A DNA stretch of 64,000 nucleotides from Motiliproteus sp041586735 (GTDB lineage: Bacteria; Pseudomonadota; Gammaproteobacteria; Pseudomonadales; Balneatricaceae), in NCBI GenBank assembly GCA_041586735.1, contig JBFGZQ010000015.1, positions 1-64,000 of the forward strand, in the 5' to 3' direction. Below the pieces are notes generated by a model, which was given only the letters and a program-made list of their open reading frames with translations, searched no databases and was not told the origin of the DNA. The position numbers and the translations under genes are program-made. Positions 1-8,962 of this stretch are shown one piece after another (positions within the stretch are counted from its first letter, which is position 1; the number at the start of each line of letters is the position of its first letter).

Positions 1-366
1 ATTTGAATGTAAATCAATTCCGCAATACAGTGGGGTAGTCATTAGCCTTCTCCGATTTGAGGTGGTGATTAAAGTTTCGCAACTCTAGTTTTACCACCGA
101 TCTGAGGAGTTCGGCTAATGATTATCAGATTAGACTTTCTGACAGAAAACTATCTAGATAGATATGCTCTTTATCTGTGAAATGGTTACAAGGACGCAAC
201 CATGGCTCAATTGCCCATATTTAATCCGCCAGGATGCCCCTAGCACGTTCTTCAACGGGGTAATGACCGCGCTATTTGTTTTGCGGGGGAAGATGATTGG
301 CAAAGGTGGGTAGACTAAATAAAGTCTGATCTGACCCTAATTATTTTAAGTTTGCTGGAGTTGCCA
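1..366. other. Intergenic leader before the first gene
   Basis: No open frame with a credible ribosome binding site was found here on either strand. The stretch is AT-rich and should carry the promoter of the gene that follows, but no convincing -35/-10 pair stood out. Confidence 0.5.
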
Positions 367-1548
367 ATGTCATCAGGATCAAAAAAAGGAAAAGCGACAA
401 CTATTATTCATAATAGCCTTCGTCAGGATACTTTTGGTAGCCCGTATTCTCCCATTTATAATACCAGCACCTATCGTTACTCTAATACTGAAACTTTGTT
501 GGATGTGATCGAGGGTAGGAAGCCAGGTTATCTTTATACCCGTTGGGGTACTAACCCCAGTATTGTCGAATTAGAACAAGGCCTAGCTAAGCTTGAAGAA
601 GCAGAAGCGGCTTTAGCTTTTGCTTCGGGTATGGCGGCCATTTCGGCAGCCATTTTTGCTCATGGTCGAAAAGGGGTTGTCTGTGTTGGAGATCTATATG
701 GTGGTACTCAAGAATTACTGAGCAATCACTGCCAAGTGCTAGGGATTCCTGTCACCTTTTTGCGCCAGCGTGAGCTAGATAAACTTGAAGCGAGTCTAAG
801 TGTTTCGGGAATGCTGGTTTTCTGCGAGACCCCTGCTAATCCAACACTTGCGCTGCTCGATATTGCTGATCTTGCTCAGCGCTCTCATGGTAAAGGTGCG
901 CTCTTGGCGGTAGATAACACCTTTGCCTCACCTATAAATCAACGTCCTATTGAGTTGGGTGCCGATTTAGTTTTACATAGCGCCACTAAATACCTAGGTG
1001 GTCATAGCGACTTGACTGCGGGTGCGTTAATGGCATCTCACAAATTGATTGAAGATGTCGCGCGCTGGCGTAAGAATTTAGGACAGTTGCTATCTCCAGA
1101 AACAGCGGCATTACTGTCACGAAGTTTGAGGACTTTACCAGTCCGAATTCGGCAACATAATGAAAACGCACTCGCCGTTGCTCAAGCAATGGAACAACAC
1201 CCCAAAGTAGTAAGAGTACTTTATCCTGGGCTAGCTTCTTTCCCCGATCATGAACTTGCCAAACGTCAAATGTATGGTTTTGGTGGGATGGTCACCCTGG
1301 AAATAGCAGGGGATGGTGAAAAAGCCGTCGCTGTTATAGATAATCTAGAGGTTTTTTTATTAGCTACTAGTTTGGGTGGCGTGGAAAGTTTGGCTAGCCA
1401 GCCGTCTGCAACCAGTCATCATGGCATCAGCAAAGAAGAACGTGAGCATCAGGGGATTAGTGATAGTATGTTGAGGCTGTCTGTTGGACTGGAGGAGCCG
1501 GCTGACTTAATTGCAGATTTGTATCAGGCACTTGAAAGAGCATTTTGA
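367..1548 (+). CDS. PLP-dependent cystathionine/methionine gamma-lyase family enzyme
   Basis: A transsulfuration enzyme of the Cys/Met metabolism PLP family (cystathionine gamma-synthase, cystathionine lyases, methionine gamma-lyase). Seen: the Schiff-base lysine in S-A-T-K-Y at about residue 208, followed by the family's LGGHSD stretch; the YTRWGTNPS substrate-loop region near residue 60; and a C-terminal SLGGVESLASQP segment. The length of 393 residues is normal. The ATG at 367 is preferred over the upstream TTG at 352 because GGAG lies 6 nt before it. The family cannot be split into lyase or synthase by reading alone. The gene appears more AT-rich than the catabolic genes downstream, which may mean different ancestry. 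It stands alone, with no operon partner. Cytoplasmic; role inferred in sulfur amino acid metabolism. Confidence 0.85.
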   Translation: MSSGSKKGKATTIIHNSLRQDTFGSPYSPIYNTSTYRYSNTETLLDVIEGRKPGYLYTRWGTNPSIVELEQGLAKLEEAEAALAFASGMAAISAAIFAHGRKGVVCVGDLYGGTQELLSNHCQVLGIPVTFLRQRELDKLEASLSVSGMLVFCETPANPTLALLDIADLAQRSHGKGALLAVDNTFASPINQRPIELGADLVLHSATKYLGGHSDLTAGALMASHKLIEDVARWRKNLGQLLSPETAALLSRSLRTLPVRIRQHNENALAVAQAMEQHPKVVRVLYPGLASFPDHELAKRQMYGFGGMVTLEIAGDGEKAVAVIDNLEVFLLATSLGGVESLASQPSATSHHGISKEEREHQGISDSMLRLSVGLEEPADLIADLYQALERAF

Positions 1549-1598
1549 TACGCTGTCTTTTTTATTGCTCAAAGACATTCAGGGTTATATAGAGCTCC

Positions 1599-1613
1599 CC
1601 CGCAATAATTGCG
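1599..1613. repeat. 15-bp palindrome downstream of the PLP enzyme gene
   Basis: CCGCAAT-A-ATTGCGG is a perfect inverted repeat about 50 bp after the stop codon. There is no T-tract, so it is a weak terminator candidate or a binding site. Confidence 0.35.
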
Positions 1614-1631
1614 GTCATATATGGTCTTACC

Positions 1632-1901
1632 CTAGCGATAGAGGAGCTGTTTATGTGGCCGTACATCTATGAAAGATCGGTCGGTTGTGTTTTCTGAGAG
1701 CCATAGGCAATGGCTTTCATATAGATCTTCTAGTTCTCTAAGCTCCATATCTATTAACCTCCAATATCGCTCTTGCTTGGTCATTTCGGCACAGAGCTGA
1801 AGTGGGCAGCGGGGTTGGGGCCGTTTCGTGAAACAGCACTCCGCATCAGTTAAAGAGAAAAGAATACGGACTAGGCTACTCTTTTCGTGATTCTCGATCA
1901 T
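1632..1901 (-). CDS. Small hypothetical protein (89 aa)
   Basis: I do not recognise this protein. The ATG at 1901 is chosen because AGGATAGGTG precedes it; an upstream start at 1934 lacks such a site. The product has a cysteine-rich middle (ECCFTKRPQPRCPLQLC) followed by a charged, probably helical stretch rich in E, L and R (about residues 40-70). The four cysteines could bind a metal, but their spacing matches no motif I know. It is transcribed toward the preceding gene and is not clearly in an operon. It may be spurious. Confidence 0.4.
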   Translation of the reverse strand: MIENHEKSSLVRILFSLTDAECCFTKRPQPRCPLQLCAEMTKQERYWRLIDMELRELEDLYESHCLWLSENTTDRSFIDVRPHKQLLYR

Positions 1902-2121
1902 GACACCTATCCTATGCTTCTTGGTCAGAGCCAATAAATTATATTTAGCAACAGACTAATGTTGTTCTCAAGATATGTATCTAGGAGAAGATCTTATTTT
2001 TTGGGTTGAAAGGAGGGCTGTGTTGCCTCCCGTGGCGGGTTAATCCAGCAAACGACAAAATCCAGCGGGGCATACCTGGGCTTATAGTGAAACGTATTAC
2101 GCAGCAGCGCTGTTACTCGTA

Positions 2122-3012
2122 TCAGGTTCTGGGCCAGGAGCCGAGGCGCATGTTGCGGTACTGGCTCGGCGAGATACCCATCACTTTTTTGAAGATCCGC
2201 GAAAAATAGTAAGCATCCTCGTAGCCCAGGGCGTAGCCGATCTCGTTGATGCTCTGGTTGCCGATATCGAGTAACTGGCAGGCGTGTTCGATCTTGAGGT
2301 TAATAAAGTGGTTGATGGCACTGGTACCGGTCAGCTCTTTGTAGCGCTTGGCGAAATGGAACTTCGACAGGTTGACCTGCGCCGCCAGGGTTTCCAGCTC
2401 CAGGGCGACGTGAATATGGGCCTGCATGTAGCTGTGGATCAGTTCCAGGTCGAAGCCGCTGCGCTGATTTGCGGAGCTGCGCAGCAGCGCCAGATAGCTG
2501 AGGATCTGGCGTAACTGGTTGGCGGCGTGCAAAAACGGTCGCAGTTGGTAGCCGCTCTGACGCACCTGGAGCAGGTTTTCAAAATCGGCAATCAGTTTGG
2601 CATTCTGGCCGACCTCTATCACAGGATAGTCCGGGTCGAGCGGCAGGTTGGTAAAGAACTCCAACGCCATTGGACCCTCAAAATGGACCCAATAGATGGT
2701 CCAGGGATCGTCGTCATCGGCGGCGTAGGCGTGCGTCAAGCCGCGTGGCAGCAACAGCAGCTGTCCCCCTTTCAGGTAACCATGACGCTGGCCGACGGTC
2801 AGCGATCCACGCCCAGCGATGCAATAGATCAGCAGATAGTCGTCGTGGGACTCGCGTTCCATCGCATGGCCTAGGGCCTGGACATAGTGGCCCATCCCCA
2901 GTGGGTAGAGTTCGCTGGAGAGCGGATGCTGGTGCAGCCGCTTCAGCAGCGATCGGGGAACGACGTAGCGGGCGCTGTCGGCTGGCAGTGGCCAGCTGGA
3001 GGGTTTGCTCAT
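2122..3012 (-). CDS. mmsR: AraC-family regulator, probable MmsR
   Basis: A transcription factor of 296 residues. The N-terminal half (about 20-150) has the cupin-like ligand pocket style of AraC proteins (GRGSLTVGQRHGYLKGGQLLLLPRG). The C-terminal 100 residues hold the two helix-turn-helix units, ending in the signature IGYALGYEDAYYFSRIFKKVMGISPSQYR. It is transcribed divergently from mmsA. In Pseudomonas aeruginosa, MmsR is an AraC-family activator of mmsAB, and the same placement here makes the assignment strong. The effector is not visible from sequence; 3-hydroxyisobutyrate or valine metabolites would be expected. The start codon sits inside a 14-bp-periodic repeat array, which could allow autoregulation. 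Confidence 0.85.
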   Translation of the reverse strand: MSKPSSWPLPADSARYVVPRSLLKRLHQHPLSSELYPLGMGHYVQALGHAMERESHDDYLLIYCIAGRGSLTVGQRHGYLKGGQLLLLPRGLTHAYAADDDDPWTIYWVHFEGPMALEFFTNLPLDPDYPVIEVGQNAKLIADFENLLQVRQSGYQLRPFLHAANQLRQILSYLALLRSSANQRSGFDLELIHSYMQAHIHVALELETLAAQVNLSKFHFAKRYKELTGTSAINHFINLKIEHACQLLDIGNQSINEIGYALGYEDAYYFSRIFKKVMGISPSQYRNMRLGSWPRT

Positions 3013-3060
3013 AAGACTGGGTTCATAAGGCTAGCTTTATAAGCTTCTGTGCATAAGACC
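3010..3060. repeat. 14-bp-periodic direct repeats between mmsR and mmsA
   Basis: Four copies of a YATAAGnCT-like core begin at 3010, 3024, 3038 and 3052, exactly 14 bp apart. The first contains the mmsR start codon. Direct repeats are the usual site form for AraC-type activators, so these may be MmsR sites; equally they may be a minisatellite. Confidence 0.5.
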
Positions 3061-3183
3061 ACGGTTTTAGTTGGGGCTGAAATGACAATATAGTCCATCA
3101 TTGAAGCAATTTTATCAATCCTTAGCGCCCGGATACTGTGCTTAAATCAGTACCAGTATAAAAAAATCACAAAGGTGAACCAC

Positions 3184-4677
3184 ATGTCCAAGCAAGTCCC
3201 CCTGTTTATTGATGGTCAGTTTGTCCAGAGTCAGACCGAGCAATGGATTCCAGTCACCAACCCGGCCACCCAGGAGGTGATCGCTCAGGTGCCTTGCGCC
3301 ACCACGGCGGAGATGGATGCGGCTATCGCCAGTGCGGCGGCGGTGTTCGAGACCTGGAAAGAGACCCCCGTGTCTGATCGTGCTCGGTTGATGCTGCGCT
3401 ATCAGGCCTTGCTGAAGGCGCATCACGATGAGATCGCCACCATTCTGGCCGAGGAGACCGGCAAGACCTTTGAAGATGCCAAGGGCGATGTGTTCCGTGG
3501 TATCGAAGTGGTTGAGCAGGCCTGCAATATCGCCAGTATGTCGATGGGCGAGACGGTCGAGAACGTCGCTCGTAAGATCGATGGTTACAGCATCACCCAG
3601 CCGCTGGGTGTCTGTGTCGGTATTACGCCGTTCAATTTCCCGGCGATGATTCCACTGTGGATGTTCCCGATGGCGATCGCCTGCGGTAACACCTTTATCC
3701 TCAAGCCTTCCGAGCAGGATCCTAATACCCCGACCCGTCTGGCCGAGCTGTTTGTTGAGGCCGGTGCCCCGGCGGGGGTGTTGCAGATCGTCCATGGAGG
3801 CAAAGAGCAGGTGGATACCCTGCTGACCCATCCGCTGACCCAGGCGATCTCGTTCGTCGGCTCGGTGGCGGTGGCAGAACATATCTACAAGACCGGTACC
3901 GATCATCTCAAACGCGTGCAAGCCTTTGCCGGTGCCAAGAACCATATGGTGATCATGCCCGATGCCCAGAAAAATCATATGATCAGCAACCTGGTCGGAG
4001 CCTCTGTGGGCGCCGGTGGGCAGCGTTGCATGGCGATTTCGGTGGCGGTGTTTGTCGGCGAATCGCGTAAATGGATTCCAGAGTTGAAGCAGGCGCTGTC
4101 TGAAGTGCGTCCGGGTGCCTGGGACGATCCCAAGGCGGGTTATGGTCCGCAGATCAATCCACAAGCCAAAGACCGTATTCTTGGGTTTATCGAAGCCGGA
4201 AAGCGTGAAGGCGCCACCTGTGAGCTGGATGGCTCCAATTGCACCGTCGCAGGTTTTCCTGACGGTAACTGGGTGGGCCCCACGCTGTTCACCAATGTCA
4301 CTACCGAGATGAGCATCTACACAGAGGAGATCTTCGGACCGGTGTTGTGCTGTATCGAAGTCGATACCTTGGAGGAGGCGATCGCACTGGTCAACAACAA
4401 CCCCTACGGTAATGGTACCTCGTTGTTCACCGCATCCGGCGCTGCGGCACGTAAGTACCAGCACGAGATCAAGGTAGGTCAGGTGGGGATCAATATTCCG
4501 GTCCCTGTACCACTACCGTTCTTCTCATTCACCGGCTGGCGCAAGTCGTTCTACGGTGATCAGCATGCTTACGGCAAGCAGGCGGTACGCTTCTATACTG
4601 AGACCAAGACCGTTACTGCGCGTTGGTTCGAAGACGATATCACTACCGGCTCGAACATGACCATCACCTTAAAGTAA
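3184..4677 (+). CDS. mmsA: Methylmalonate-semialdehyde dehydrogenase (CoA-acylating)
   Basis: Oxidises methylmalonate semialdehyde with NAD+ and CoA to propionyl-CoA, the last step of valine breakdown (also malonate semialdehyde to acetyl-CoA). An aldehyde dehydrogenase fold of 497 residues: the catalytic cysteine is at about residue 282 in GGQRCMA, the nucleotide-site GSVAVAEHIYK stretch precedes it, and the C-terminal NIPVPVPLPFFSFTGW block is typical of the CoA-acylating subfamily. The ATG at 3184 is chosen because AAAGGTG lies 6 nt upstream; the in-frame GTG at 3175 overlaps that site. It faces mmsR and is followed by a strong terminator, so it is probably made at least partly alone. Cytoplasmic tetramer in known homologues. 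Confidence 0.95.
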   Translation: MSKQVPLFIDGQFVQSQTEQWIPVTNPATQEVIAQVPCATTAEMDAAIASAAAVFETWKETPVSDRARLMLRYQALLKAHHDEIATILAEETGKTFEDAKGDVFRGIEVVEQACNIASMSMGETVENVARKIDGYSITQPLGVCVGITPFNFPAMIPLWMFPMAIACGNTFILKPSEQDPNTPTRLAELFVEAGAPAGVLQIVHGGKEQVDTLLTHPLTQAISFVGSVAVAEHIYKTGTDHLKRVQAFAGAKNHMVIMPDAQKNHMISNLVGASVGAGGQRCMAISVAVFVGESRKWIPELKQALSEVRPGAWDDPKAGYGPQINPQAKDRILGFIEAGKREGATCELDGSNCTVAGFPDGNWVGPTLFTNVTTEMSIYTEEIFGPVLCCIEVDTLEEAIALVNNNPYGNGTSLFTASGAAARKYQHEIKVGQVGINIPVPVPLPFFSFTGWRKSFYGDQHAYGKQAVRFYTETKTVTARWFEDDITTGSNMTITLK

Positions 4678-4689
4678 GGTAGCAAGGAT

Positions 4690-4732
4690 GGGGGCGTCTA
4701 GGTGATAGTTCAGACATAGCCCCCGTTTTTTT
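4690..4732 (+). terminator. Rho-independent terminator after mmsA
   Basis: GGGGGC-GTCT pairs with AGAC-ATA-GCCCCC across a short loop and is followed by a run of seven T. It separates mmsA from the genes behind it or attenuates read-through. Confidence 0.8.
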
Positions 4733-4769
4733 AGCTTATCCTGATGGCTCGAATTGTAGGAACACCTAT

Positions 4770-5927
4770 ATGGATTTTAATCTGACTGAAGATCAGCTCG
4801 CTTTTGCCGCTGCCGCACGGGCCTTCTCCGATCAAGAGCTGACCCCTCAGGCTGCCGAATGGGATCTGCAGCATACTTTTCCCAAAGCTGTGATTAAAAA
4901 AGCCGGAGAACTCGGCTTTTGCGGTATCTACACCCCCGAAAAGGCCGGTGGCATGGGGCTGTCGCGGCTCGATGCCCATGTGATTTTTGAACAGCTATCG
5001 ATGGGCTGTACCTCAACTACCGCCTTTATCACCATCCATAATATGGCGACCTGGATGATCGGTGAGTTCGGTAATCAGCAGACCATCGAGCAGTGGTGTC
5101 CTGCGTTGGTGATGGGCGAGCAGCTAGCCTCTTACTGTCTTACCGAACCCAATGCAGGATCCGATGCGGCCTCGTTGAAGACCACCGCCAAGCGCCAAGG
5201 TGATGAGTATATCCTCAACGGCAGCAAGTGCTTTATTTCCGGCGCTGGCGAAACCGAGGTGCTGGTGGTGATGGCGCGTACTGGTGTGGACGGTCCCAAA
5301 GGGATCTCTGCCTTTGCGGTCGATGCCTCGCTGGCCGGCATCAGCTACGGTCGCAAAGAGCAGAAGATGGGTTGGAACAGCCAGCCTACCCGAATGATCA
5401 CTTTTGAAAATGCGCGGATTCCGGCCAGCTGTCTGCTGGGCCAGGAGGGTGATGGCTTTAAGATCGCCATGAAGGGGCTCGACGGCGGACGGATCAATAT
5501 CGCGACCTGTTCGATCGGTACCGCGCAGCAGGCGCTGAACAGTGCCGTGACCTATATGCAGGAGCGTAAACAGTTCGGCAAACAGCTGGCCCAGTTTCAG
5601 GGGCTGCAGTTCAAGCTCGCCGATATGGCTACCGAACTGGTCGCCGCGCGGCAGCTGGTGCGTTTGGCGGCGTTCAAACTGGACAATAATGATCCGGATA
5701 AGACCACCTACTGCGCCATGGCCAAACGTTTTGCCACCGATGTCGGTTTCCAGGTGTGTGACGCGGCGCTGCAGATCCACGGCGGCAACGGTTATATCAA
5801 AGAATACCCGCTGGAACGTCATGTCCGGGATACCCGGGTGCATCAGATTCTGGAAGGCACCAATGAAATTATGCGTGTGGTAATTGCTCGGCGACTGTTA
5901 CTCGAGCATGCGGCGAGCGTGCTGTAA
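4770..5927 (+). CDS. Acyl-CoA dehydrogenase, isobutyryl-CoA dehydrogenase type
   Basis: An FAD-dependent dehydrogenase of 385 residues. Seen: the conserved CLTEPNAGSDAASL flavin/substrate motif near residue 125, the mid-domain, and the C-terminal LEGTNEIMRVVIARRLL, whose first Glu region carries the catalytic base in short-chain acyl-CoA dehydrogenases. The neighbours (hydratase, 3-hydroxyisobutyryl-CoA hydrolase, mmsB) point to isobutyryl-CoA to methacrylyl-CoA as the reaction. Electrons would pass to ETF. It is the first gene behind the mmsA terminator, so it may have its own promoter in the 90-bp gap. Substrate is inferred from context; other short branched acyl-CoAs are possible. Confidence 0.88.
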   Translation: MDFNLTEDQLAFAAAARAFSDQELTPQAAEWDLQHTFPKAVIKKAGELGFCGIYTPEKAGGMGLSRLDAHVIFEQLSMGCTSTTAFITIHNMATWMIGEFGNQQTIEQWCPALVMGEQLASYCLTEPNAGSDAASLKTTAKRQGDEYILNGSKCFISGAGETEVLVVMARTGVDGPKGISAFAVDASLAGISYGRKEQKMGWNSQPTRMITFENARIPASCLLGQEGDGFKIAMKGLDGGRINIATCSIGTAQQALNSAVTYMQERKQFGKQLAQFQGLQFKLADMATELVAARQLVRLAAFKLDNNDPDKTTYCAMAKRFATDVGFQVCDAALQIHGGNGYIKEYPLERHVRDTRVHQILEGTNEIMRVVIARRLLLEHAASVL

Positions 5928-5978
5928 CGCCGCGGCCGTGACGCCAAACGTTGAACTAGCATCTTTTGAGGAATACCG

Positions 5979-6755
5979 ATGAGCGAATTGATTTTGGTTG
6001 AAAAGCGTGGCCATACCGCACTGCTGACCATGAATAATCCCCCTGCTAATACCTGGACCGAGGCGAGCCTGACGGCGCTCAAAACCACGGTCGAAAGCCT
6101 GAATAACGACAAGGATATCTATGCCCTGGTGATCACCGGACAGGGTGATAAGTTTTTCTCCGCCGGTGCCGATCTGAAGCTGTTCGCCGATGGCGATTTC
6201 GGGGTGGCGCGCAATATGGCGCGTTACTTCGGTGAAGCCTTTGAGGCGCTAAGCCAGTTCCGCGGCGTGTCGATCGCCGCGATCAACGGTTTTGCGATGG
6301 GTGGTGGTCTGGAGGTGGCGCTCGCCTGTGACCTGCGGGTAGCCGAAGAGCAGGCGCAGATGGCGCTTCCCGAAGCCAAAGTGGGTTTGCTGCCTTGCGC
6401 CGGTGGCACTCAGAATCTGCTGAACCTGACCAGCATGGCCTGGGCCAAGCGCTTGATCCTCTGTGGTGAACGGATCAAGGCGCCCAAGGCGTTGGAGATC
6501 GGCCTGATCGAAGAGCTGGTACCGCAGGGCGGCGCGCTGGCCAAAGCACTGGAGATGGCCGAGGCGGTCGCGCAACAGAGCCCCTCGTCGGTAGCGGCCT
6601 GTAAAGAGCTGATCCAGCTGGCGCATCAACGTAATAACAGCATTACCCTGCCGACCGAACGCGAGTTTTTCGTCGATCTGTTCCATACCCAGGATCAGCA
6701 GGAGGGGGTCAACGCCTTCCTTGAAAAGCGCAAGCCCGTATGGAAAAACTGTTGA
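5979..6755 (+). CDS. Enoyl-CoA hydratase of the valine pathway
   Basis: A crotonase-fold protein of 258 residues. The oxyanion-hole segments (FSAGADLKLF near 50; NGFAMGGGLEVALACD near 100) are intact, as are both glutamates expected in hydratases, one in GGLE and one in PEAKVGLLPCAGGT. It is expected to hydrate methacrylyl-CoA to 3-hydroxyisobutyryl-CoA. It starts 52 bp after the acyl-CoA dehydrogenase with TGAGGA as ribosome site and is followed 24 bp later by the hydrolase gene, so it sits inside an operon. Specificity is inferred from the neighbours. Confidence 0.87.
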   Translation: MSELILVEKRGHTALLTMNNPPANTWTEASLTALKTTVESLNNDKDIYALVITGQGDKFFSAGADLKLFADGDFGVARNMARYFGEAFEALSQFRGVSIAAINGFAMGGGLEVALACDLRVAEEQAQMALPEAKVGLLPCAGGTQNLLNLTSMAWAKRLILCGERIKAPKALEIGLIEELVPQGGALAKALEMAEAVAQQSPSSVAACKELIQLAHQRNNSITLPTEREFFVDLFHTQDQQEGVNAFLEKRKPVWKNC

Positions 6756-6779
6756 TCGTCGATCGTTAAGGAGCAAGTT

Positions 6780-7913
6780 ATGAGCGCGGTACTATTTACC
6801 GAACACCCCGCCGGTAACGGCAAAAAGATTATTCAGGCGACCCTCAACTCCGAGAAAAGCCTTAATGCCCTGACGCTGGAGATGATCCGGCTGCTGGCAC
6901 CCAAGCTGCCCGAGTGGCAAGCCGACCCTGGCGTTGCCGCCGTGATTCTTGATGGTGCGGGTGAGAAAGCGTTCTGCGCCGGTGGCGACATCGTCAACCT
7001 CTATAAGGGGATGGTGGGCGAAACGCCCGTGGCTGAGGGGGAGGCGGGGTTCTGCGAAACCTTCTTTATCGAAGAGTATCAGCTTGACCATGCGATCCAC
7101 TGTTTCAGCAAGCCACTGATCGTCTGGGGTAGCGGCATCGTGATGGGCGGCGGTCTGGGGTTGATGGCCGGTGCCAACTACCGGGTAGTCACCGAGACTT
7201 CACGGATCGCCATGCCGGAGGTCAGTATTGGTCTGTATCCCGATGTTGGTGGCACCTGGTTTCTGAACCGCATGCCTGGACGGGTAGGCCTGTTTCTGGG
7301 GCTGACCGCCAGTGCCATCAATGCCGCCGACTGTCGTTACGTCGGTCTGGGCGATCGTTTTATCCACAGTGACAAGCGTGCGCTGATGCTGGAACTGCTG
7401 CAGGCGGTTGCTTGGGGTGATGAACTCGAAGCGCTGCATCACGGTGTAAATACCGTACTGCGTAAGTTAGAGCAGCAGAGTCTGGCCGCCCAGCCTGCAC
7501 TGCAACCTGAGTCGCAGGTATTGAAGCATTTCGACCAGATCAATGCGTTGATGGATCATTACGACCTCGCTGATATCGTTAATGCGCTGTTGACACTCGA
7601 GACCGACGATCGCTGGTTGCAGCGCGCTCAGGGTGCGATTAAAAATGGTAGTCCGGCGGCGATGGCGCTGATCTTTGCCCAGCTTAAACGCGGTAAACAT
7701 CTGTCTTTGAAAGAGGTGTTTCAGGCCGAATTGGATCTGTCGGTGAACTGTGCCCATGCCGGAGAGTTTACCGAAGGGGTGCGTGCCTTGCTGATTGATA
7801 AAGATGGCAAGCCTAACTGGCGCTTCAAGTCGCTAGCCGAGGTCGATGCTAACTGGATCGAGGCGCTGTTTGCCAGCCCTTGGCCGCAGCAGCACCCATT
7901 GGCAGGCCTTTAA
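6780..7913 (+). CDS. 3-hydroxyisobutyryl-CoA hydrolase
   Basis: A 377-residue crotonase-superfamily thioesterase, longer than a hydratase as is normal for the HIBCH group. Seen: CAGGDIVNLYKG near 62, VMGGGLGLMAGANYRV near 121, and MPEVSIGLYPDVGGTWFLNR, where the Glu and Asp correspond to the catalytic pair of HIBCH. It releases free 3-hydroxyisobutyrate from its CoA ester, the substrate for MmsB encoded next. The ribosome site AAGGAG lies 7-8 nt upstream. Rapid CoA removal prevents build-up of reactive methacrylyl-CoA (family knowledge). Confidence 0.9.
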   Translation: MSAVLFTEHPAGNGKKIIQATLNSEKSLNALTLEMIRLLAPKLPEWQADPGVAAVILDGAGEKAFCAGGDIVNLYKGMVGETPVAEGEAGFCETFFIEEYQLDHAIHCFSKPLIVWGSGIVMGGGLGLMAGANYRVVTETSRIAMPEVSIGLYPDVGGTWFLNRMPGRVGLFLGLTASAINAADCRYVGLGDRFIHSDKRALMLELLQAVAWGDELEALHHGVNTVLRKLEQQSLAAQPALQPESQVLKHFDQINALMDHYDLADIVNALLTLETDDRWLQRAQGAIKNGSPAAMALIFAQLKRGKHLSLKEVFQAELDLSVNCAHAGEFTEGVRALLIDKDGKPNWRFKSLAEVDANWIEALFASPWPQQHPLAGL

Positions 7914-7997
7914 CAACTGTTACCCGATTAATTTCTCTAAATAGTCGTTACAAAAGTGCCGCTAACAACGAACTAACAACAAGAACAGGTGAACTCT

Positions 7998-8885
7998 ATG
8001 TCAAAAATTGCATTTGTCGGTCTGGGAAATATGGGTGGGCCCATGGCCGCCAATCTGGTCAAGGCAGGCCATGAGGTGCATGTCTTTGATCTGTCAGCGG
8101 CCGCGCTCAAGCACGCCACCGATGCCGGTGCGATTTCCGCGCCTAGCGCTTCAGAGGCGGTCAAAGAGGCTGATTTTCTGATCTGCATGTTACCGGCCGG
8201 GGCGCATGTGGAGTCGGTACTGGTCTCTGGCGATGCGCTGCTGGACAAGATCGCTAAGGACTGTCTGGTGATCGATAGCAGCACCATCGATGCCGGTTCT
8301 GCCCGTAATCTCAGTAAAGCTGCTGCCGATCGCGGTATCGAGTTTTTGGATGCGCCGGTCTCCGGTGGCACCGCGGGTGCGGCAGCGGGTACGCTGGCGT
8401 TTATGGTGGGCGGCACAGAGCAGGCCTTTGCCAAGGCGTTGCCGATTTTGGAGTGCATGGGTAAAAACATCTTCCATGCCGGCGGTGCCGGTGCCGGGCA
8501 GGTGGCTAAAGCCTGCAACAATATGCTGTTAGCGATCCATATGGCGGGTACGGCTGAGGCACTGAATATGGGCATTAACAATGGCCTGGACCCCAAAGTC
8601 TTGTCGGAAATTATGCTTAAGAGTTCGGGGCGTAACTGGTCGCTGGAGGTGTATAATCCGGTTCCTGGGGTGCAGGAAGGGGTGCCCGCATCGCGCAACT
8701 ATGACGGCGGTTTTATGACCGACCTGATGTGCAAAGATCTAGGTTTGGCGATGGATGCCAGTCAAGCCAGTCGTTCGCCGGTACCTATGGGTTCCGCCGC
8801 ACGCGGGCTGTTTAATCTGCATCAGGCGCAGGGCAACGGCGCGTTGGATTTCTCCAGCGTACTCAAGCTGTATCAACAGCACTGA
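7998..8885 (+). CDS. mmsB: 3-hydroxyisobutyrate dehydrogenase
   Basis: NAD(P)+-dependent oxidation of 3-hydroxyisobutyrate to methylmalonate semialdehyde, which MmsA then uses. 295 residues. Seen: the N-terminal Rossmann motif GLGNMGGPMAANLVKAGH, the substrate-binding DAPVSGGTAGAAAGTL near 120, and the catalytic Lys in GAGQVAKACNNM near 170, so the active site is complete. The ATG at 7998 follows AGGTGA at a normal distance; the in-frame GTG at 7989 overlaps that site and is rejected. It is the last gene before a terminator. Confidence 0.93.
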   Translation: MSKIAFVGLGNMGGPMAANLVKAGHEVHVFDLSAAALKHATDAGAISAPSASEAVKEADFLICMLPAGAHVESVLVSGDALLDKIAKDCLVIDSSTIDAGSARNLSKAAADRGIEFLDAPVSGGTAGAAAGTLAFMVGGTEQAFAKALPILECMGKNIFHAGGAGAGQVAKACNNMLLAIHMAGTAEALNMGINNGLDPKVLSEIMLKSSGRNWSLEVYNPVPGVQEGVPASRNYDGGFMTDLMCKDLGLAMDASQASRSPVPMGSAARGLFNLHQAQGNGALDFSSVLKLYQQH

Positions 8886-8899
8886 TAAGCGCTAGCCAT

Positions 8900-8924
8900 A
8901 ACTCCCTCTGTTTGGGAGTTTTTT
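8900..8924 (+). terminator. Rho-independent terminator after mmsB
   Basis: AACTCCC pairs with GGGAGTT and is followed by a T run. It ends the valine operon. Confidence 0.85.
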
Positions 8925-8962
8925 ACCCATGATATGTGACGTTTACGTAAGGAGTGGCTTGA

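Noticed and set aside
3142..4464. 440-codon open frame antisense to mmsA
   Set aside because: It is a shadow of a GC-rich coding frame: no ribosome site, His/Arg-rich composition and no domain, while mmsA on the other strand is fully conserved.
5124..5843. 239-codon open frame antisense to the isobutyryl-CoA dehydrogenase gene
   Set aside because: Same reason: mirror of a conserved gene with unnatural composition.
7973..8698. 241-codon open frame antisense to mmsB
   Set aside because: Ala/Ser/Pro-rich mirror frame with no supporting signals.
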